A DNA stretch of 64,000 nucleotides from NCBI GenBank assembly GCA_964419605.1, contig CAYQQM010000010.1, forward strand, positions 17,733 through 81,732, in the 5' to 3' direction. Within the stretch, counting starts at the first letter, position 1. Each line of letters starts with the position of its first letter. Positions 17,085 through 26,506 of the stretch are shown one piece after another. Made by a program: the position numbers and the translations under genes. The stretch is from JABFXX01 sp964419605. GTDB taxonomy: Bacteria > Myxococcota_A > Polyangia > Haliangiales > Haliangiaceae. The notes below the pieces were generated by a model. The model had not been told where the DNA came from. It was given only the letters and a program-made list of their open reading frames with translations, and did no database searches.

Positions 17085-18293
17085 ATGACGAGCCGCACCA
17101 TTGACCCCGTGTTGGCGCGTCAACTCAAGCGCGTCAGCCTACCCGCCGAACTGGAGACTTCGCCGGAGTGGCGAAAGTTTGTCGATAACGTCAATGAACA
17201 TTACCTCCACATGGCGGAGGACCGCGCGCTCCTTAGTAGGTCCATCGAACTGTCGACTCGCGAGATGGATGGCCTACGCCGTCGCGTCGAAAGCCAACGC
17301 GATCAACTGGTTGCAGCGATCACAGGAATCAGCGAGTCGCTTACCCGGTTCACCCGGTTGCTTCAGGCGGGAAAAGGCACGCTCGACGCCGCCGCCGCAA
17401 CGAATGCGAAACTTGAGCTCGCAAGCCAACTATCAGAGATCCTGGATGCAACGCGAATCTCTTCGGAGCGAACCACAGACGTATCGGGCATTCGCGACAG
17501 CGTCCTTGCAGTCGCCGACCAGCTGGTTTCACTCCTCGCCAGCGCCGGCGAACGGGCGTCCATGCACAAGGAGCTCGAGGTAGCCCGAACGGTTCAGCAG
17601 CTCTTGATGCCTCCGCAGGCGGTGGTCTCCATCCCACCGCTTAGATTCGCGGGTCACTTTCAACCAGCGGAGGAGTGCGGAGGAGATTGGTGGACACTTG
17701 CTCAGCTACCCAATTCCCGATCGCTTGTCGTGGTCGGCGATGTGGCGGGGCATGGAATTGCGTCTGCCATCATTACCGGCGCCGCGAAAGCTGCCTGTCA
17801 GTCGGCGATCGACGTGCTCGGCGGCAATCTAACGCCCAGCGCGTTACTGGTTTCGATGAACCGCACGTTGTGCTCAATGACGCGCGAACAGCTCTCCATG
17901 ACGAGTATCGCCGCGCTATTTGATCCAGCGACAAACACCATGACCGTCGCGAACGCTGGTCATCCGTTCCCAATTCTCGTTCGCAACAGCATTACCCACC
18001 CGATCATGGCCGAAGGCCCGCCGCTCGGAGCCGGACCGGATTCTGCGTATGAAGACTCCAAAGTCGAGATTCGCCGCAATGACCTATTGCTGTATTTTAC
18101 CGACGGGGTTTCGGAGTGCGAAAATGCCAAGGGTGAACAATTCTCCGAGAGACGACTGAGATCGATTGTACAGCGCGAAGCCGCGTCAGGCGCCGTTGCC
18201 GTCAGAACGACCGTCGTCAATGCGCTCGATGCATTCCGCGGCACTCACCCGGCGTCCGACGATCTTACGATCGTCGTAGCCTCGGTCGAGTAA
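17085..18293 (+). CDS. SpoIIE/RsbU-type PP2C serine phosphatase
   Basis: 402 residues from the ATG at 17085; the in-frame extension back to 16905 overlaps the divergent AMIN gene and is not protein-like. The N-terminal about 180 residues are helical, probably coiled coil (SIELSTREMDGLRRRVESQRDQLVAAI). The PP2C part begins at MHKELEVARTVQQLLMP and has the metal-binding motifs GGDWW, VVGDVAGHG, YFTDGVSE and SDDLTIVV. SpoIIE-type phosphatases remove phosphate from STAS-domain proteins or act on other phospho-Ser targets. It is the first gene of a four-gene operon, and its stop lies four bases before the FIST gene. The sequence shows no membrane segment, so it should be cytoplasmic. Confidence 0.92.
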   Translation: MTSRTIDPVLARQLKRVSLPAELETSPEWRKFVDNVNEHYLHMAEDRALLSRSIELSTREMDGLRRRVESQRDQLVAAITGISESLTRFTRLLQAGKGTLDAAAATNAKLELASQLSEILDATRISSERTTDVSGIRDSVLAVADQLVSLLASAGERASMHKELEVARTVQQLLMPPQAVVSIPPLRFAGHFQPAEECGGDWWTLAQLPNSRSLVVVGDVAGHGIASAIITGAAKAACQSAIDVLGGNLTPSALLVSMNRTLCSMTREQLSMTSIAALFDPATNTMTVANAGHPFPILVRNSITHPIMAEGPPLGAGPDSAYEDSKVEIRRNDLLLYFTDGVSECENAKGEQFSERRLRSIVQREAASGAVAVRTTVVNALDAFRGTHPASDDLTIVVASVE

Positions 18294-18297
18294 CCCT

Positions 18298-21200
18298 ATG
18301 CAGACCCATGCTCTGTCTTACGACGCTGAGGCTAAGAAGTGGAGCGCACGTTTCCCGGCAGGCGATTCGCCTCGCACCCTTGTTACAGCATTCGGCGCAT
18401 CCGAGCTCGCCGATCAGCCAGAGTTACTTGTCGAGGTGGCTCGAGCCTATCCACGCTCGCTCGTGATCGGATGCTCTACGGCAGGCGAGATTCACGGCAA
18501 TGCGGTACGCGATCGTTCGCTCGCTGTAACCGTAACTCATTTCGACCGAACCGACTTACAGCTCGCTTCGGTTGCGGTGGAGTCTATCGCTGACAGCGAA
18601 GCCGCCGGAGTTCGGCTCGGCCGGAAGCTGTCGGACAAGCCCGGCTTGCGCGCCGCATTTGTGCTCGGGGACGGAACAGCGGTCAACGGAGCAGCGTTGG
18701 CGCGGGGACTGTCCAGTGCAGTCGAGTCAACCGTCATCGTTACAGGCGGACTCGCCGCTGATGGCAAGGGCGGCCCCAAACCGTGGCTGACGATCGGCGG
18801 CGCGATCAAGCATAAGATCGCCTGTGCCGTTGGCTTCTACGGCCCGAATCTCGTCGTTGGCCACGGCATCAGCTCCGATTGGGTAGAACAGCCCAGCGAG
18901 TGGATTATTACCCGCGCTGATGGCAATCGAATTTACGAATTCGACAACCGCCCCGCCCTCGAGGCGTATCGATCTGGGCTGAGCGACCGCGCCGACGAAT
19001 TGCCCGACGTTGCGGTGTGGTATCCGCTCATGATCAGAATCGCGGATCTTCCTCCACTCGTGCGAACGGTGACCGGGATCGACCCGGAGACCGGTGCGCT
19101 GATCCTCGGTGGTGACGTGCAAGTTGGCCAGCGCGCGACGCTACTCAATGCCGACGTGGGTGACCTTATCGACGGCGGCGGCCGCGCCGCCTCCATGGCG
19201 ACAAAAACCGGTGGGCCGGTGTCCGTGGACTGCCTCGCGCTCACCGTTTCCTGCGTCGGACGCAGGAAGATTTTGGGCGAGTGGTGTGCGGAAGAAGTCC
19301 AATCGATGCGCGAAGGCCTACTTGCGCAGCGCGCCGCAGTGACTGGATTTTATGCGCAAGCACAGATCTCGCCAGACGTTTCCGGGGCGGCAAACCTCCA
19401 CAATCAAACGCTCACACTCACAGTGTTTTCGGAAGCGCGGCCGACCGATTCAGCGCAGCGCGCGCCGCGAACCCCGTGGCGTTCGATTCCAAGCGGGTAC
19501 GCCGTCCGCACCGCAAGATACGACTCCCGCGCAGCTAGCTGGGCTTCGCCGCTGCCCGAGCTCGACTCACCACGCACGCTCGTATTGGCGTTTGGTGCAC
19601 CAGAATTGGCCGAAGATCGAGGGGCTATCGATACGGTTCGAAGTCACTATGCCAACTCCATCGTGGTCGGCTGCTCGACTGCAGGTGAAATCTTCGGTTC
19701 GGAACTCTACGACAACAGCCTGGTAGTATCGGCGGCGAGATTTACCAAAACCGATCTGCGACTGGCGGTCGAAAAACTCGCCTCAGGAGACGAATCCGCG
19801 GAAGTAGGCAAACGCATCGGCGCTGCGATGATGGCGGAGCGCAAGTTGCGCGGCATCCTTGTGCTCGCCGACGGACTCGTGGTGCGCGGCTCGGAGTTGG
19901 TCCGGGGAATCAACGCAGTTGTCGGCGGATCGGTGCCCGTGGTTGGAGGCTTTGCCGCTGATGGAACCGCGTTTGAGCGCACGTGGGTACTCGCTGGTGA
20001 CTTACTCGATTCGCACACCGTAGCGGCCGTTGGTTTTTACGGAAATTACGTCGTGATGGGTCAAGGGGCGCGAAGTGGGTGGGACCGGTTTGGCGTGAAA
20101 CGCACGATCACGCGCTCGGCGGGAAACACGCTCTACGAGCTGGATGGACGACCGGCCCTCCAAATCTACAAGGAATACCTCGGAGAACGCGCCGTGCTTC
20201 CCGCTGCGGGGCTATCATTACCGTTGGCGGTGCGAGAACCATCGACCGACGCGCATGCGATTCGAACCATGCTCGCGATCGATGAACAAGCCGGATCCGT
20301 AACATTCTCCGGCGACGTTCCGACGGGAGCCATTACCCAATTCATGCAGGCCGACTTTGGTCGGCTTGTGAACGGAGCGACCCACGCCGCATTGAGCGCA
20401 TCCGAAAGCAACTTGCCTGGTTCCCCCGAGTGCCTTGCAATCGCCATTTCTTCTGCAGGGCGACGCCAAGTGCTGGGCGCTTATACAGAAGGCGAAATCG
20501 AGGCGGTGACGACAAACCTGCGATCGGAGCGGGTGCGCGTGACCGGGTTCTATGGCTACGGAGAGTTGTCCTCGACCGCGGATGGTTTGTGCGACCTTCA
20601 CAATCAGGCGATGACGGTTGCTGTCCTTTCGGAATCCGTAACACCGATCGCACGTTCGACCGTCCCGCCAAAGCTGCCCTCTGCACCGGATATCGCGCCC
20701 CCCTTCCCGGCCGCGCCCCAGCCATCTCCGATGAGCCGCTCGCCACGGGTCACCCCGGGCCACAGGATCGTTCAAGACCTGCCGACCGCAGCCGAGCACA
20801 GCGCTTCTCCCAACAACCATCGAAAGCCGAAGCTCACAAGCGAGCCCAACGCGCGCCGCGAGCCCAAGCCTACCCTCGAACCGAAGCCTACCCTTGAGCC
20901 GAAGCCCACCCTCGAGCCTAATCCTACCCTCGAGCATACGCCTGCCCTCGAACCCTCCATCACCCACGATCCCCGCACCCCACTCGATTCCCACGCTTCT
21001 GTGGAGAAAACGACCACGCTGCAAAGCGGGGACTTTTTGTCGGGATCGTTTCAGCACGACCGCCGAGGAGCGATCGTACGGATACCTCGGCCTCCCCTCA
21101 CCGACATTGCGATTGAAGAAACCGGCGCTGGAGATCCTCGGATCATCCGAATCGGCGGTCGAATCACCGAAGCGTTTAAAGGCGACGTGGCGGCGAGGCT

Positions 21201-23019
21201 GCTCCGGAACCGAGTCATCCTCGACCTCGGCGATGTACAGCGCATCACTTCGTTTGGCGTTCGAGAATGGCTCGCGATGTTCTCCGGAGCCTTTGACTTG
21301 CAAGAATCTTACATGGCGCGATGCTCGGAGTCGGTCGTCACGCAGCTGACGTTAATCCGAAAGTTTGACGGCGGCTCGCAAATCCTGTCGTTCTTCGCGC
21401 CCTATCTTTGCGACTCGTGCAACAAGCCGTTCGAACGGCTCTTCGATCGCGATCTCGACGCCGATGAGATCAGGAACGCGGCACCTGAATCGGTAAAATG
21501 CCCGCGCTGCGACGGCCCCGGACGCTTCGACGACGACCCCCGGTCGTATTTCGCATTTTTTGCGGCCCACGAGCGCACGGCTATCCCACCTGAAGTTCGC
21601 AAGCTCCACAATGCTCTATGCGCGCAGGATCAGGTCCGACCTGCCGAGGACCTCGAGAAGGTCATCGAAGGTGACACCACCAGGGTGCGGGTCAACGGCA
21701 AATTGACCCTTGGAATCCGTTGGCGCCGTGTTTTCGACCACATTGAGGGACCGATTTTGGTCGACCTGTCATCGGTCACCAGTGCTGACGCCAACGGCAT
21801 TCAGAGCATGGACATCGCGTTGCGCACGGTTGCGGAACACAACCCCGTTGCGATTGAGTTTGCCCCGGTTGAGCTACTAGAGCGCTTCGTCAACCGTCCG
21901 GCGCCAAAGATTGAGATCATCTCCGTCGTGGTCGCGGGTCTATGCAGATCGTGCGAGGTCACGCGCACAACCCCGGTCCAACTCGACCGGCTCCTTACGG
22001 AACGGCATCGCGATCCGGAGGCTCGCTGCAGGCGTTGTGATTCAAGGCTGGAACTTCAGATCAACCCTGTTGTGCGCGCCTACGTCGCGAACATGACCGC
22101 AAGAGCTTCGGTTCCCACGATGATCGATGCGCAAGACGAGCGAACCGGGCCACAGACCCAACGCTGGATCACAGTTGCCGACCCATCTGACGCTCCGCGA
22201 CGGACCCTTCGCAAATATCTCCCGGCTGCCGGAATACTCTCAGTGGCGGCGGTAGCAGCCGCCTTGGGACCATCGCTACTCCAGCGCCCCGCAACGACGA
22301 CAATCGTTGAGCGTCCCAACGATACACCCAAGTGGAATCGCCAGGACGACCTTCCGCCACCCTGGGTCGATCAGCCGTTCGTGATCGAAAATGATTCTGT
22401 ATACCTGGTGGGAGAAGGTGAAGCCTCGACGATCACTGAGGCAATCGCCAAAGCGCGAGTAGATGCCACCGAACTGCTAATCAAACAATTGCTCGAAGGA
22501 CTCGGAAAATCTCAAATCCATGAGCTGGTTACGTTGCGGAGGTCGAAAACCGCTGCATCGAACTCCGCCGCAATCAGGAAATTCAGCACCCAATACGGCA
22601 ACCTTGCACGCCTTGAGCGTACTGAAGTGGCCTCACGAACATTGCCGGCCGGAGTACATGCGGCCGTCCGCTACAAATTAGCGAAGGCCTCGTTCGATCA
22701 GGTCCTATCCGCGTATCGAGAAACAGCGACGCTCCACGGAATCACCGTTGCAGAGCAGTTCCCACTTCTGGCCGATGCCATCCCAAGTCAGGGCAACGTA
22801 GTCATCGTAGCGATCGACGAGACTTCGCCAGCAACCTCAGGCGATATTCGCATTGGAGACCTCGTGGTTGCGGTGGATGCTACTGAAATAGCGACCCCCA
22901 AGCAGTGGCTGGCAGCAGCGACTTCCGTGGATCGCGACGAGATCGTACTGAAACTCGAGCGCAGCGGCACGCCCCATCAAGCAGCCATCAAAATCCGCAA
23001 CAAGATGCGTTCGCAATGA
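18298..23019 (+). CDS. Giant sensor: tandem FIST, two STAS-like/zinc-ribbon modules, TM, PDZ-like tail
   Basis: 1573 residues. Two FIST_N/FIST_C copies are visible at about 1-375 and 395-780: each has a VIGCSTAGEI/VVGCSTAGEI signature, GGLAADG/GGFAADG and VGFYG, and ends LHNQTLTLTVFSE/LHNQAMTVAVLSE. A Pro-rich linker with hexapeptide repeats follows. Residues about 935-1030 are STAS-like (VILDLGDVQRITSFGVREWL) with a zinc ribbon C1038xxC/C1068xxC. A second module has ILVDLSSVTSADANGIQS and C1216xxC/C1244xxC. One membrane segment lies at about 1310-1330. Then comes an LPP20-like stretch (PPWVDQPF..YLVGEGEA) and a PDZ-like end (about 1485-1570). FIST domains sense small ligands such as amino acids. 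The topology suggests cytoplasmic FIST/STAS parts and a periplasmic PDZ. Confidence 0.85.
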   Translation: MQTHALSYDAEAKKWSARFPAGDSPRTLVTAFGASELADQPELLVEVARAYPRSLVIGCSTAGEIHGNAVRDRSLAVTVTHFDRTDLQLASVAVESIADSEAAGVRLGRKLSDKPGLRAAFVLGDGTAVNGAALARGLSSAVESTVIVTGGLAADGKGGPKPWLTIGGAIKHKIACAVGFYGPNLVVGHGISSDWVEQPSEWIITRADGNRIYEFDNRPALEAYRSGLSDRADELPDVAVWYPLMIRIADLPPLVRTVTGIDPETGALILGGDVQVGQRATLLNADVGDLIDGGGRAASMATKTGGPVSVDCLALTVSCVGRRKILGEWCAEEVQSMREGLLAQRAAVTGFYAQAQISPDVSGAANLHNQTLTLTVFSEARPTDSAQRAPRTPWRSIPSGYAVRTARYDSRAASWASPLPELDSPRTLVLAFGAPELAEDRGAIDTVRSHYANSIVVGCSTAGEIFGSELYDNSLVVSAARFTKTDLRLAVEKLASGDESAEVGKRIGAAMMAERKLRGILVLADGLVVRGSELVRGINAVVGGSVPVVGGFAADGTAFERTWVLAGDLLDSHTVAAVGFYGNYVVMGQGARSGWDRFGVKRTITRSAGNTLYELDGRPALQIYKEYLGERAVLPAAGLSLPLAVREPSTDAHAIRTMLAIDEQAGSVTFSGDVPTGAITQFMQADFGRLVNGATHAALSASESNLPGSPECLAIAISSAGRRQVLGAYTEGEIEAVTTNLRSERVRVTGFYGYGELSSTADGLCDLHNQAMTVAVLSESVTPIARSTVPPKLPSAPDIAPPFPAAPQPSPMSRSPRVTPGHRIVQDLPTAAEHSASPNNHRKPKLTSEPNARREPKPTLEPKPTLEPKPTLEPNPTLEHTPALEPSITHDPRTPLDSHASVEKTTTLQSGDFLSGSFQHDRRGAIVRIPRPPLTDIAIEETGAGDPRIIRIGGRITEAFKGDVAARLLRNRVILDLGDVQRITSFGVREWLAMFSGAFDLQESYMARCSESVVTQLTLIRKFDGGSQILSFFAPYLCDSCNKPFERLFDRDLDADEIRNAAPESVKCPRCDGPGRFDDDPRSYFAFFAAHERTAIPPEVRKLHNALCAQDQVRPAEDLEKVIEGDTTRVRVNGKLTLGIRWRRVFDHIEGPILVDLSSVTSADANGIQSMDIALRTVAEHNPVAIEFAPVELLERFVNRPAPKIEIISVVVAGLCRSCEVTRTTPVQLDRLLTERHRDPEARCRRCDSRLELQINPVVRAYVANMTARASVPTMIDAQDERTGPQTQRWITVADPSDAPRRTLRKYLPAAGILSVAAVAAALGPSLLQRPATTTIVERPNDTPKWNRQDDLPPPWVDQPFVIENDSVYLVGEGEASTITEAIAKARVDATELLIKQLLEGLGKSQIHELVTLRRSKTAASNSAAIRKFSTQYGNLARLERTEVASRTLPAGVHAAVRYKLAKASFDQVLSAYRETATLHGITVAEQFPLLADAIPSQGNVVIVAIDETSPATSGDIRIGDLVVAVDATEIATPKQWLAAATSVDRDEIVLKLERSGTPHQAAIKIRNKMRSQ
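20860..20952 (+). repeat. 18-bp tandem repeats encoding Glu-Pro-Lys-Pro-Thr-Leu units
   Basis: About five diverging 18-base units within the FIST gene encode E-P-K/N-P-T-L hexapeptides in the Pro-rich linker between the second FIST copy and the first STAS-like module. Third-position differences between units show it is not a very recent expansion. Confidence 0.8.
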
Positions 23020-25280
23020 TCGTTGGGAACTACGAGCTACTCACTCGACTAGCCCACGGTGGTATGGCCGAAGCCCATGTAGCTCGATCTCTGATCGACG
23101 GGAGCATTGCAGTCGTTAAACAATTGCTGCCCAAGTACATCGGAGATTCCGAGTTTATCGAGATGTTTCTCGACGAAGGCCGCGTAATTTCGTCGCTCCA
23201 GCATCCCAACGTCGTTGCGATGAAGGAGTTCGGCTTCCACAACCAACTGCCGTACCTCGCCATGGAATACCTCCACGGCGTAAACCTGCGCACACTAGCG
23301 CGAACGCACTCGTTGAGAGGCAAGCAATTCCCCTTGGAAGTCGCGTTTTTCGTCGTCGAGGCGATGCTAGACGGACTCCATCACGCGCACGAAGCGCGGT
23401 CCATCGACGGTCGTCCGATGGACATCACCCATCGCGACGTTTCACCTCACAACGTCGTGGTGACGTTCGACGGCCAGGTGAAGCTCATCGACTTTGGGAT
23501 TGCAAAAGCGCGCGGAAAGTCTAACGAAACCCGTTCCGGTGCGCTCAAAGGCAAGGTTCCCTACATGGCTCCGGAGCAGGTGCGTTCGACGGTCGTTGAT
23601 CGCCGCACCGATGTGTATGCGGCAGGCGTCGTTCTCTACGAGCTTGTCGTAGGTAGGCGCCCATACGTCGGCAACACTCCAAAACTGAACGAGTTCAATC
23701 TGATGATGGCGATTGCCAATCATCAGCTCGTCACGCCGCGAACCATTCATCCGTCGATCCCACCGGCACTCGACCACGCGATCATGCGTGCGCTCGCTGC
23801 GGCCCCGGAGCGTCGCTATCAGACCGCGCAAGAAATGCGAAGTGCACTCCAGACCGTGGGGCAAGAACTCGGAGTAGCAGGGACTTCCCAGCATCTTAGC
23901 GAACTCATGATCACGACACTGGGCCGGCGGAAACCATATGCAGAGGCTCTCAAAAGTGATGCCGAGGTGATCGAGCTCGTCGCCGAGCTCGAGCGTACCA
24001 AAACCATCATCGACGAACGCTCGGACCCAAATCTTATCGATCCCAACCCCGCGGCATCTGACAAACAGAGGACTGCAGGCCCCAACCTTGGGAGTGCGTT
24101 ACCGAATGAAGCGGCAAACGAACCCGATTCGCAGTCGATAAAAGCCGTTGATAAAATTGTCGACGCGAATCGCACTCGCCTGACCTTTCAGCGCCCGATC
24201 GACAAAGGGTTTCGCTGGGGAAAACTCCTTGACGGACTCGAAGGCGTCGTCGAGATCCAGTTTGCCGATGCAGAGCTTACAGGAACAGCCCTGTCTGCAG
24301 CAGTCGATGCGCTTCGCAACATAGGCAGCGAAGTCAAAGAGCTCCATCTCGTTGGTGCTCCCATCAAACTGGCTGCGGAACTGGGCGATCGTGCCACGAT
24401 CGAGTCTGTGGCAGTGCGAGGGCGCTGCGCCGCGTGTCGCATGTTGCAAACCGTTACATTCAGCTCGGACGAGCTGAAACAATTGCGCGGAAACAGCAAG
24501 GGCGTGCAGTGCCCACGATGCGCGACCAAGTTGGTCGATGTCGACCTGAGCGAGCTAGAGAAGTCCCTCCCACCCAGCGGGCTGCGGCTCATGGTGCCTA
24601 CGCCCCAACACGAGCACGGCCCCCGGAAGCGGCGAGGCGTAGCGTTCTATGTTGGCGGACTTGTGGTCTGCGCCCTCGCTGGCGGCGTATTATGGAGCGC
24701 CAAGAAGCCACAACCTCCCCACGCGGCCTCCGAGTTGTCCTCGGCGCGCGTTCGCAAAGACAGCGATCATTGGATCGTGGAACTCGATCGAGCCGACAGT
24801 GAGTCCTCCCCCAAGGTGCGCGCCATGCGAGCGGTAATTTCGGAACTGGAAGCGATGCTACCGTTGAAGCTTCGACCCTGGTCGGGCACTGCATCCGACG
24901 CTGAAGCGGTGGCGAATTTACAAGCGCAACTTTCAGACGTTGTTGAGCTCGAACTACAGTCTAAAACCGGCGTACGCGACAACGAGTACACGCTATCGAC
25001 TTCAGCGATTGCGCAGGCGCTTGAACACTATAGCCAAGTCAAGAGTGTGTGGGGCCTTGAACTTGCGAACGCTCCGCCGACGCGCGGAACTGGCGTCCTG
25101 GTCATCTCCGCGCCCACGTCGGGTCCAATAGCGGCCGGCGATCGAGTTGTCTCCGTTGAAGGGCGCGTTGTCCGTTCGGTGCAGGCCCTCAGCGAACATC
25201 GCCTAACGCAGTCTCAACTTGAGCTGGTCGTAGAGCATCGCGAGCAGCGCACCATGTACGTACGAAATTCGAGAGAGTAA
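23016..25280 (+). CDS. Eukaryotic-like Ser/Thr protein kinase with STAS-like/zinc-ribbon, TM and PDZ-like tail
   Basis: The start is the ATG at 23016, overlapping the FIST stop (ATGA), giving 754 residues. The kinase domain covers about 5-280: glycine loop LAHGGMAEAHVA (an unusual GGMAEA), VAL-type lysine in AVVKQLL, the catalytic loop HRDVSPHNVV, DFGIAKA and the APE motif MAPEQV; all required residues are present. Residues about 385-470 are a weak STAS-like fold followed by a zinc ribbon C471xxC/C499xxC with 24 residues between pairs, homologous in layout to those of the FIST protein. A membrane segment lies at about 543-562 and a PDZ-like end at about 690-750 (GTGVLVISAPTSGPIAAGDRV). The kinase is thus cytoplasmic and the tail periplasmic. 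It is the likely counterpart of the upstream phosphatase. Confidence 0.92.
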   Translation: MIVGNYELLTRLAHGGMAEAHVARSLIDGSIAVVKQLLPKYIGDSEFIEMFLDEGRVISSLQHPNVVAMKEFGFHNQLPYLAMEYLHGVNLRTLARTHSLRGKQFPLEVAFFVVEAMLDGLHHAHEARSIDGRPMDITHRDVSPHNVVVTFDGQVKLIDFGIAKARGKSNETRSGALKGKVPYMAPEQVRSTVVDRRTDVYAAGVVLYELVVGRRPYVGNTPKLNEFNLMMAIANHQLVTPRTIHPSIPPALDHAIMRALAAAPERRYQTAQEMRSALQTVGQELGVAGTSQHLSELMITTLGRRKPYAEALKSDAEVIELVAELERTKTIIDERSDPNLIDPNPAASDKQRTAGPNLGSALPNEAANEPDSQSIKAVDKIVDANRTRLTFQRPIDKGFRWGKLLDGLEGVVEIQFADAELTGTALSAAVDALRNIGSEVKELHLVGAPIKLAAELGDRATIESVAVRGRCAACRMLQTVTFSSDELKQLRGNSKGVQCPRCATKLVDVDLSELEKSLPPSGLRLMVPTPQHEHGPRKRRGVAFYVGGLVVCALAGGVLWSAKKPQPPHAASELSSARVRKDSDHWIVELDRADSESSPKVRAMRAVISELEAMLPLKLRPWSGTASDAEAVANLQAQLSDVVELELQSKTGVRDNEYTLSTSAIAQALEHYSQVKSVWGLELANAPPTRGTGVLVISAPTSGPIAAGDRVVSVEGRVVRSVQALSEHRLTQSQLELVVEHREQRTMYVRNSRE

Positions 25281-25288
25281 TCGCGACT

Positions 25289-26299
25289 ATGATCATCGAT
25301 TTTCATGAACTCACGACCGAGCCGGATCGCGCAAACATCGGAGTGCTCGAGACGAACCGCGCGGTGCTAAATCGCGTCGCCCGCGTCATTCGATCCGCAG
25401 CGCAACTCGAGTGGGTTGCCGCGGAAGCTGAAGCGGGAGCACTTGCCGCACGGCTTTCTCAAGACGCACTATTGCTTGCATGTGAGGACACCGCTGTAGA
25501 TCTCGTGCTGCAGTGGTGCGATCATAAGTTTCCGCAAGCACATGTCACAGCGTGGAGTCATGATCCAACAGCGGTGCTGATCGATCGGGCCATCCGCCAC
25601 GATCGACTCGTAAGTTTGGTCGGCTGGCCGTCGTTTCAATCGATGCCGCGCAGCTGGGAATTGGCCCTCGCAACGCGTCAGGTGCTGAGACCCCATCCGG
25701 AACCCACCGCGATCGGCGATATCTTGACCGGTTCTCCCGTCGTGGTGGAGTTTCATCCGCGGACCAGCAGGGACCGCGAGGCGATCGCTGCAAATGGAGC
25801 GACCTTTGTCGACCGATGTGGAGGCAGCGGGCGCACATGCGCGCGAGTCTCCGAAGTCGTGCACGAACTGACGATGAACGCAACCTATGACGCACCCGTC
25901 GACCGCGACGGAGAGCCGCGCTACGCACACGACCGACGCGCACCGATCGAACTAGAGGACCGCGAAGTACCGCTCGTTCAACTCGCTACAGACGGAATGT
26001 TGGTCGCTGTGGTGGTCACCGACCCGTTCGGTCGACTAACGCGCGATCATGTACTCGCCAGCATCCAGCGCGGCAATGAAGCTGGCCGCTCAAGCGATAC
26101 AGACGTAATCGATAGTTCGCGTGGCGGTGCCGGCTTGGGAATGTGGCGAGTGTACAGTTCAGCGGCTGTGACAATCGTCGATATTGTCCCTGGTCACAGC
26201 ACATCGGTCACCGCGGTATTCGACATCGATGTCGCGCCGCGCGAAGCGCGTACCCTCCCACCTTCGCTTCACCTGTTCGACCGTGGCCGCCTGGGATGA
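25289..26299 (+). CDS. Receiver-like plus HATPase (anti-sigma/RsbW-like) protein
   Basis: 336 residues, eight bases after the kinase gene. The first about 130 residues alternate strands and helices (IGVLETNRAVLNRVARVI, ALLLACEDTAVDLVL) like a receiver fold but have no obvious acceptor pocket. Residues about 150-310 match a GHKL/HATPase domain: N box VVHELTMNATYDAPV, an ATP-lid motif TDPFGRL, and GGAGLGMWR, then TSVTAVFDID. Such stand-alone HATPases with no dimerisation domain are typically anti-sigma-type kinases that phosphorylate STAS proteins (SpoIIAB/RsbW). As last gene of the operon with a PP2C phosphatase and STAS-like domains, a partner-switch-like role is suggested but not shown. Confidence 0.8.
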   Translation: MIIDFHELTTEPDRANIGVLETNRAVLNRVARVIRSAAQLEWVAAEAEAGALAARLSQDALLLACEDTAVDLVLQWCDHKFPQAHVTAWSHDPTAVLIDRAIRHDRLVSLVGWPSFQSMPRSWELALATRQVLRPHPEPTAIGDILTGSPVVVEFHPRTSRDREAIAANGATFVDRCGGSGRTCARVSEVVHELTMNATYDAPVDRDGEPRYAHDRRAPIELEDREVPLVQLATDGMLVAVVVTDPFGRLTRDHVLASIQRGNEAGRSSDTDVIDSSRGGAGLGMWRVYSSAAVTIVDIVPGHSTSVTAVFDIDVAPREARTLPPSLHLFDRGRLG

Positions 26300-26332
26300 A
26301 CGACGCGAATCTCTCTTGCTACAGCGCGAGCG

Positions 26333-26506
26333 CTATCGCGCATACAAGACAAGCGCGTATCCGACGAGCGCCACGACGATAATCGCCAGCGCTACCCAGA
26401 AACGCTTGCCCGAAACCTCGGTTGTATGCCTCCGCATGTCCTCAGCCCATTGCCGAGTCTCCGAGGGGTGGCCGGGGCGCTCAGCGCCTAGATCGGGGCG
26501 AGTCAT
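26333..26506 (-). CDS. 57-residue single-TM protein overlapping the upstream membrane-protein gene
   Basis: Reading the minus strand from the ATG at 26506 to a TAG at 26333 gives MTRPDLGAERPGHPSETRQW and onward to 57 residues. The N-terminal half is charged and soluble (ETRQWAEDMRRHTTEVSGKR), and residues about 36-54 form one strongly hydrophobic segment (FWVALAIIVVALVGYALVL) ending YAR. The start lies 26 bases inside the end of the polytopic membrane protein gene, in another frame, so translation may be coupled. Positive residues before the segment predict the N-terminus inside. No family recognised. It resembles small membrane subunits or regulators that accompany a larger membrane protein. 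Confidence 0.55.
   Translation of the reverse strand: MTRPDLGAERPGHPSETRQWAEDMRRHTTEVSGKRFWVALAIIVVALVGYALVLYAR

Noticed and set aside
20860..20952. Regular 18-bp repeats that could hint at a CRISPR array
   Set aside because: They are contiguous in-frame coding repeats without unique spacers.
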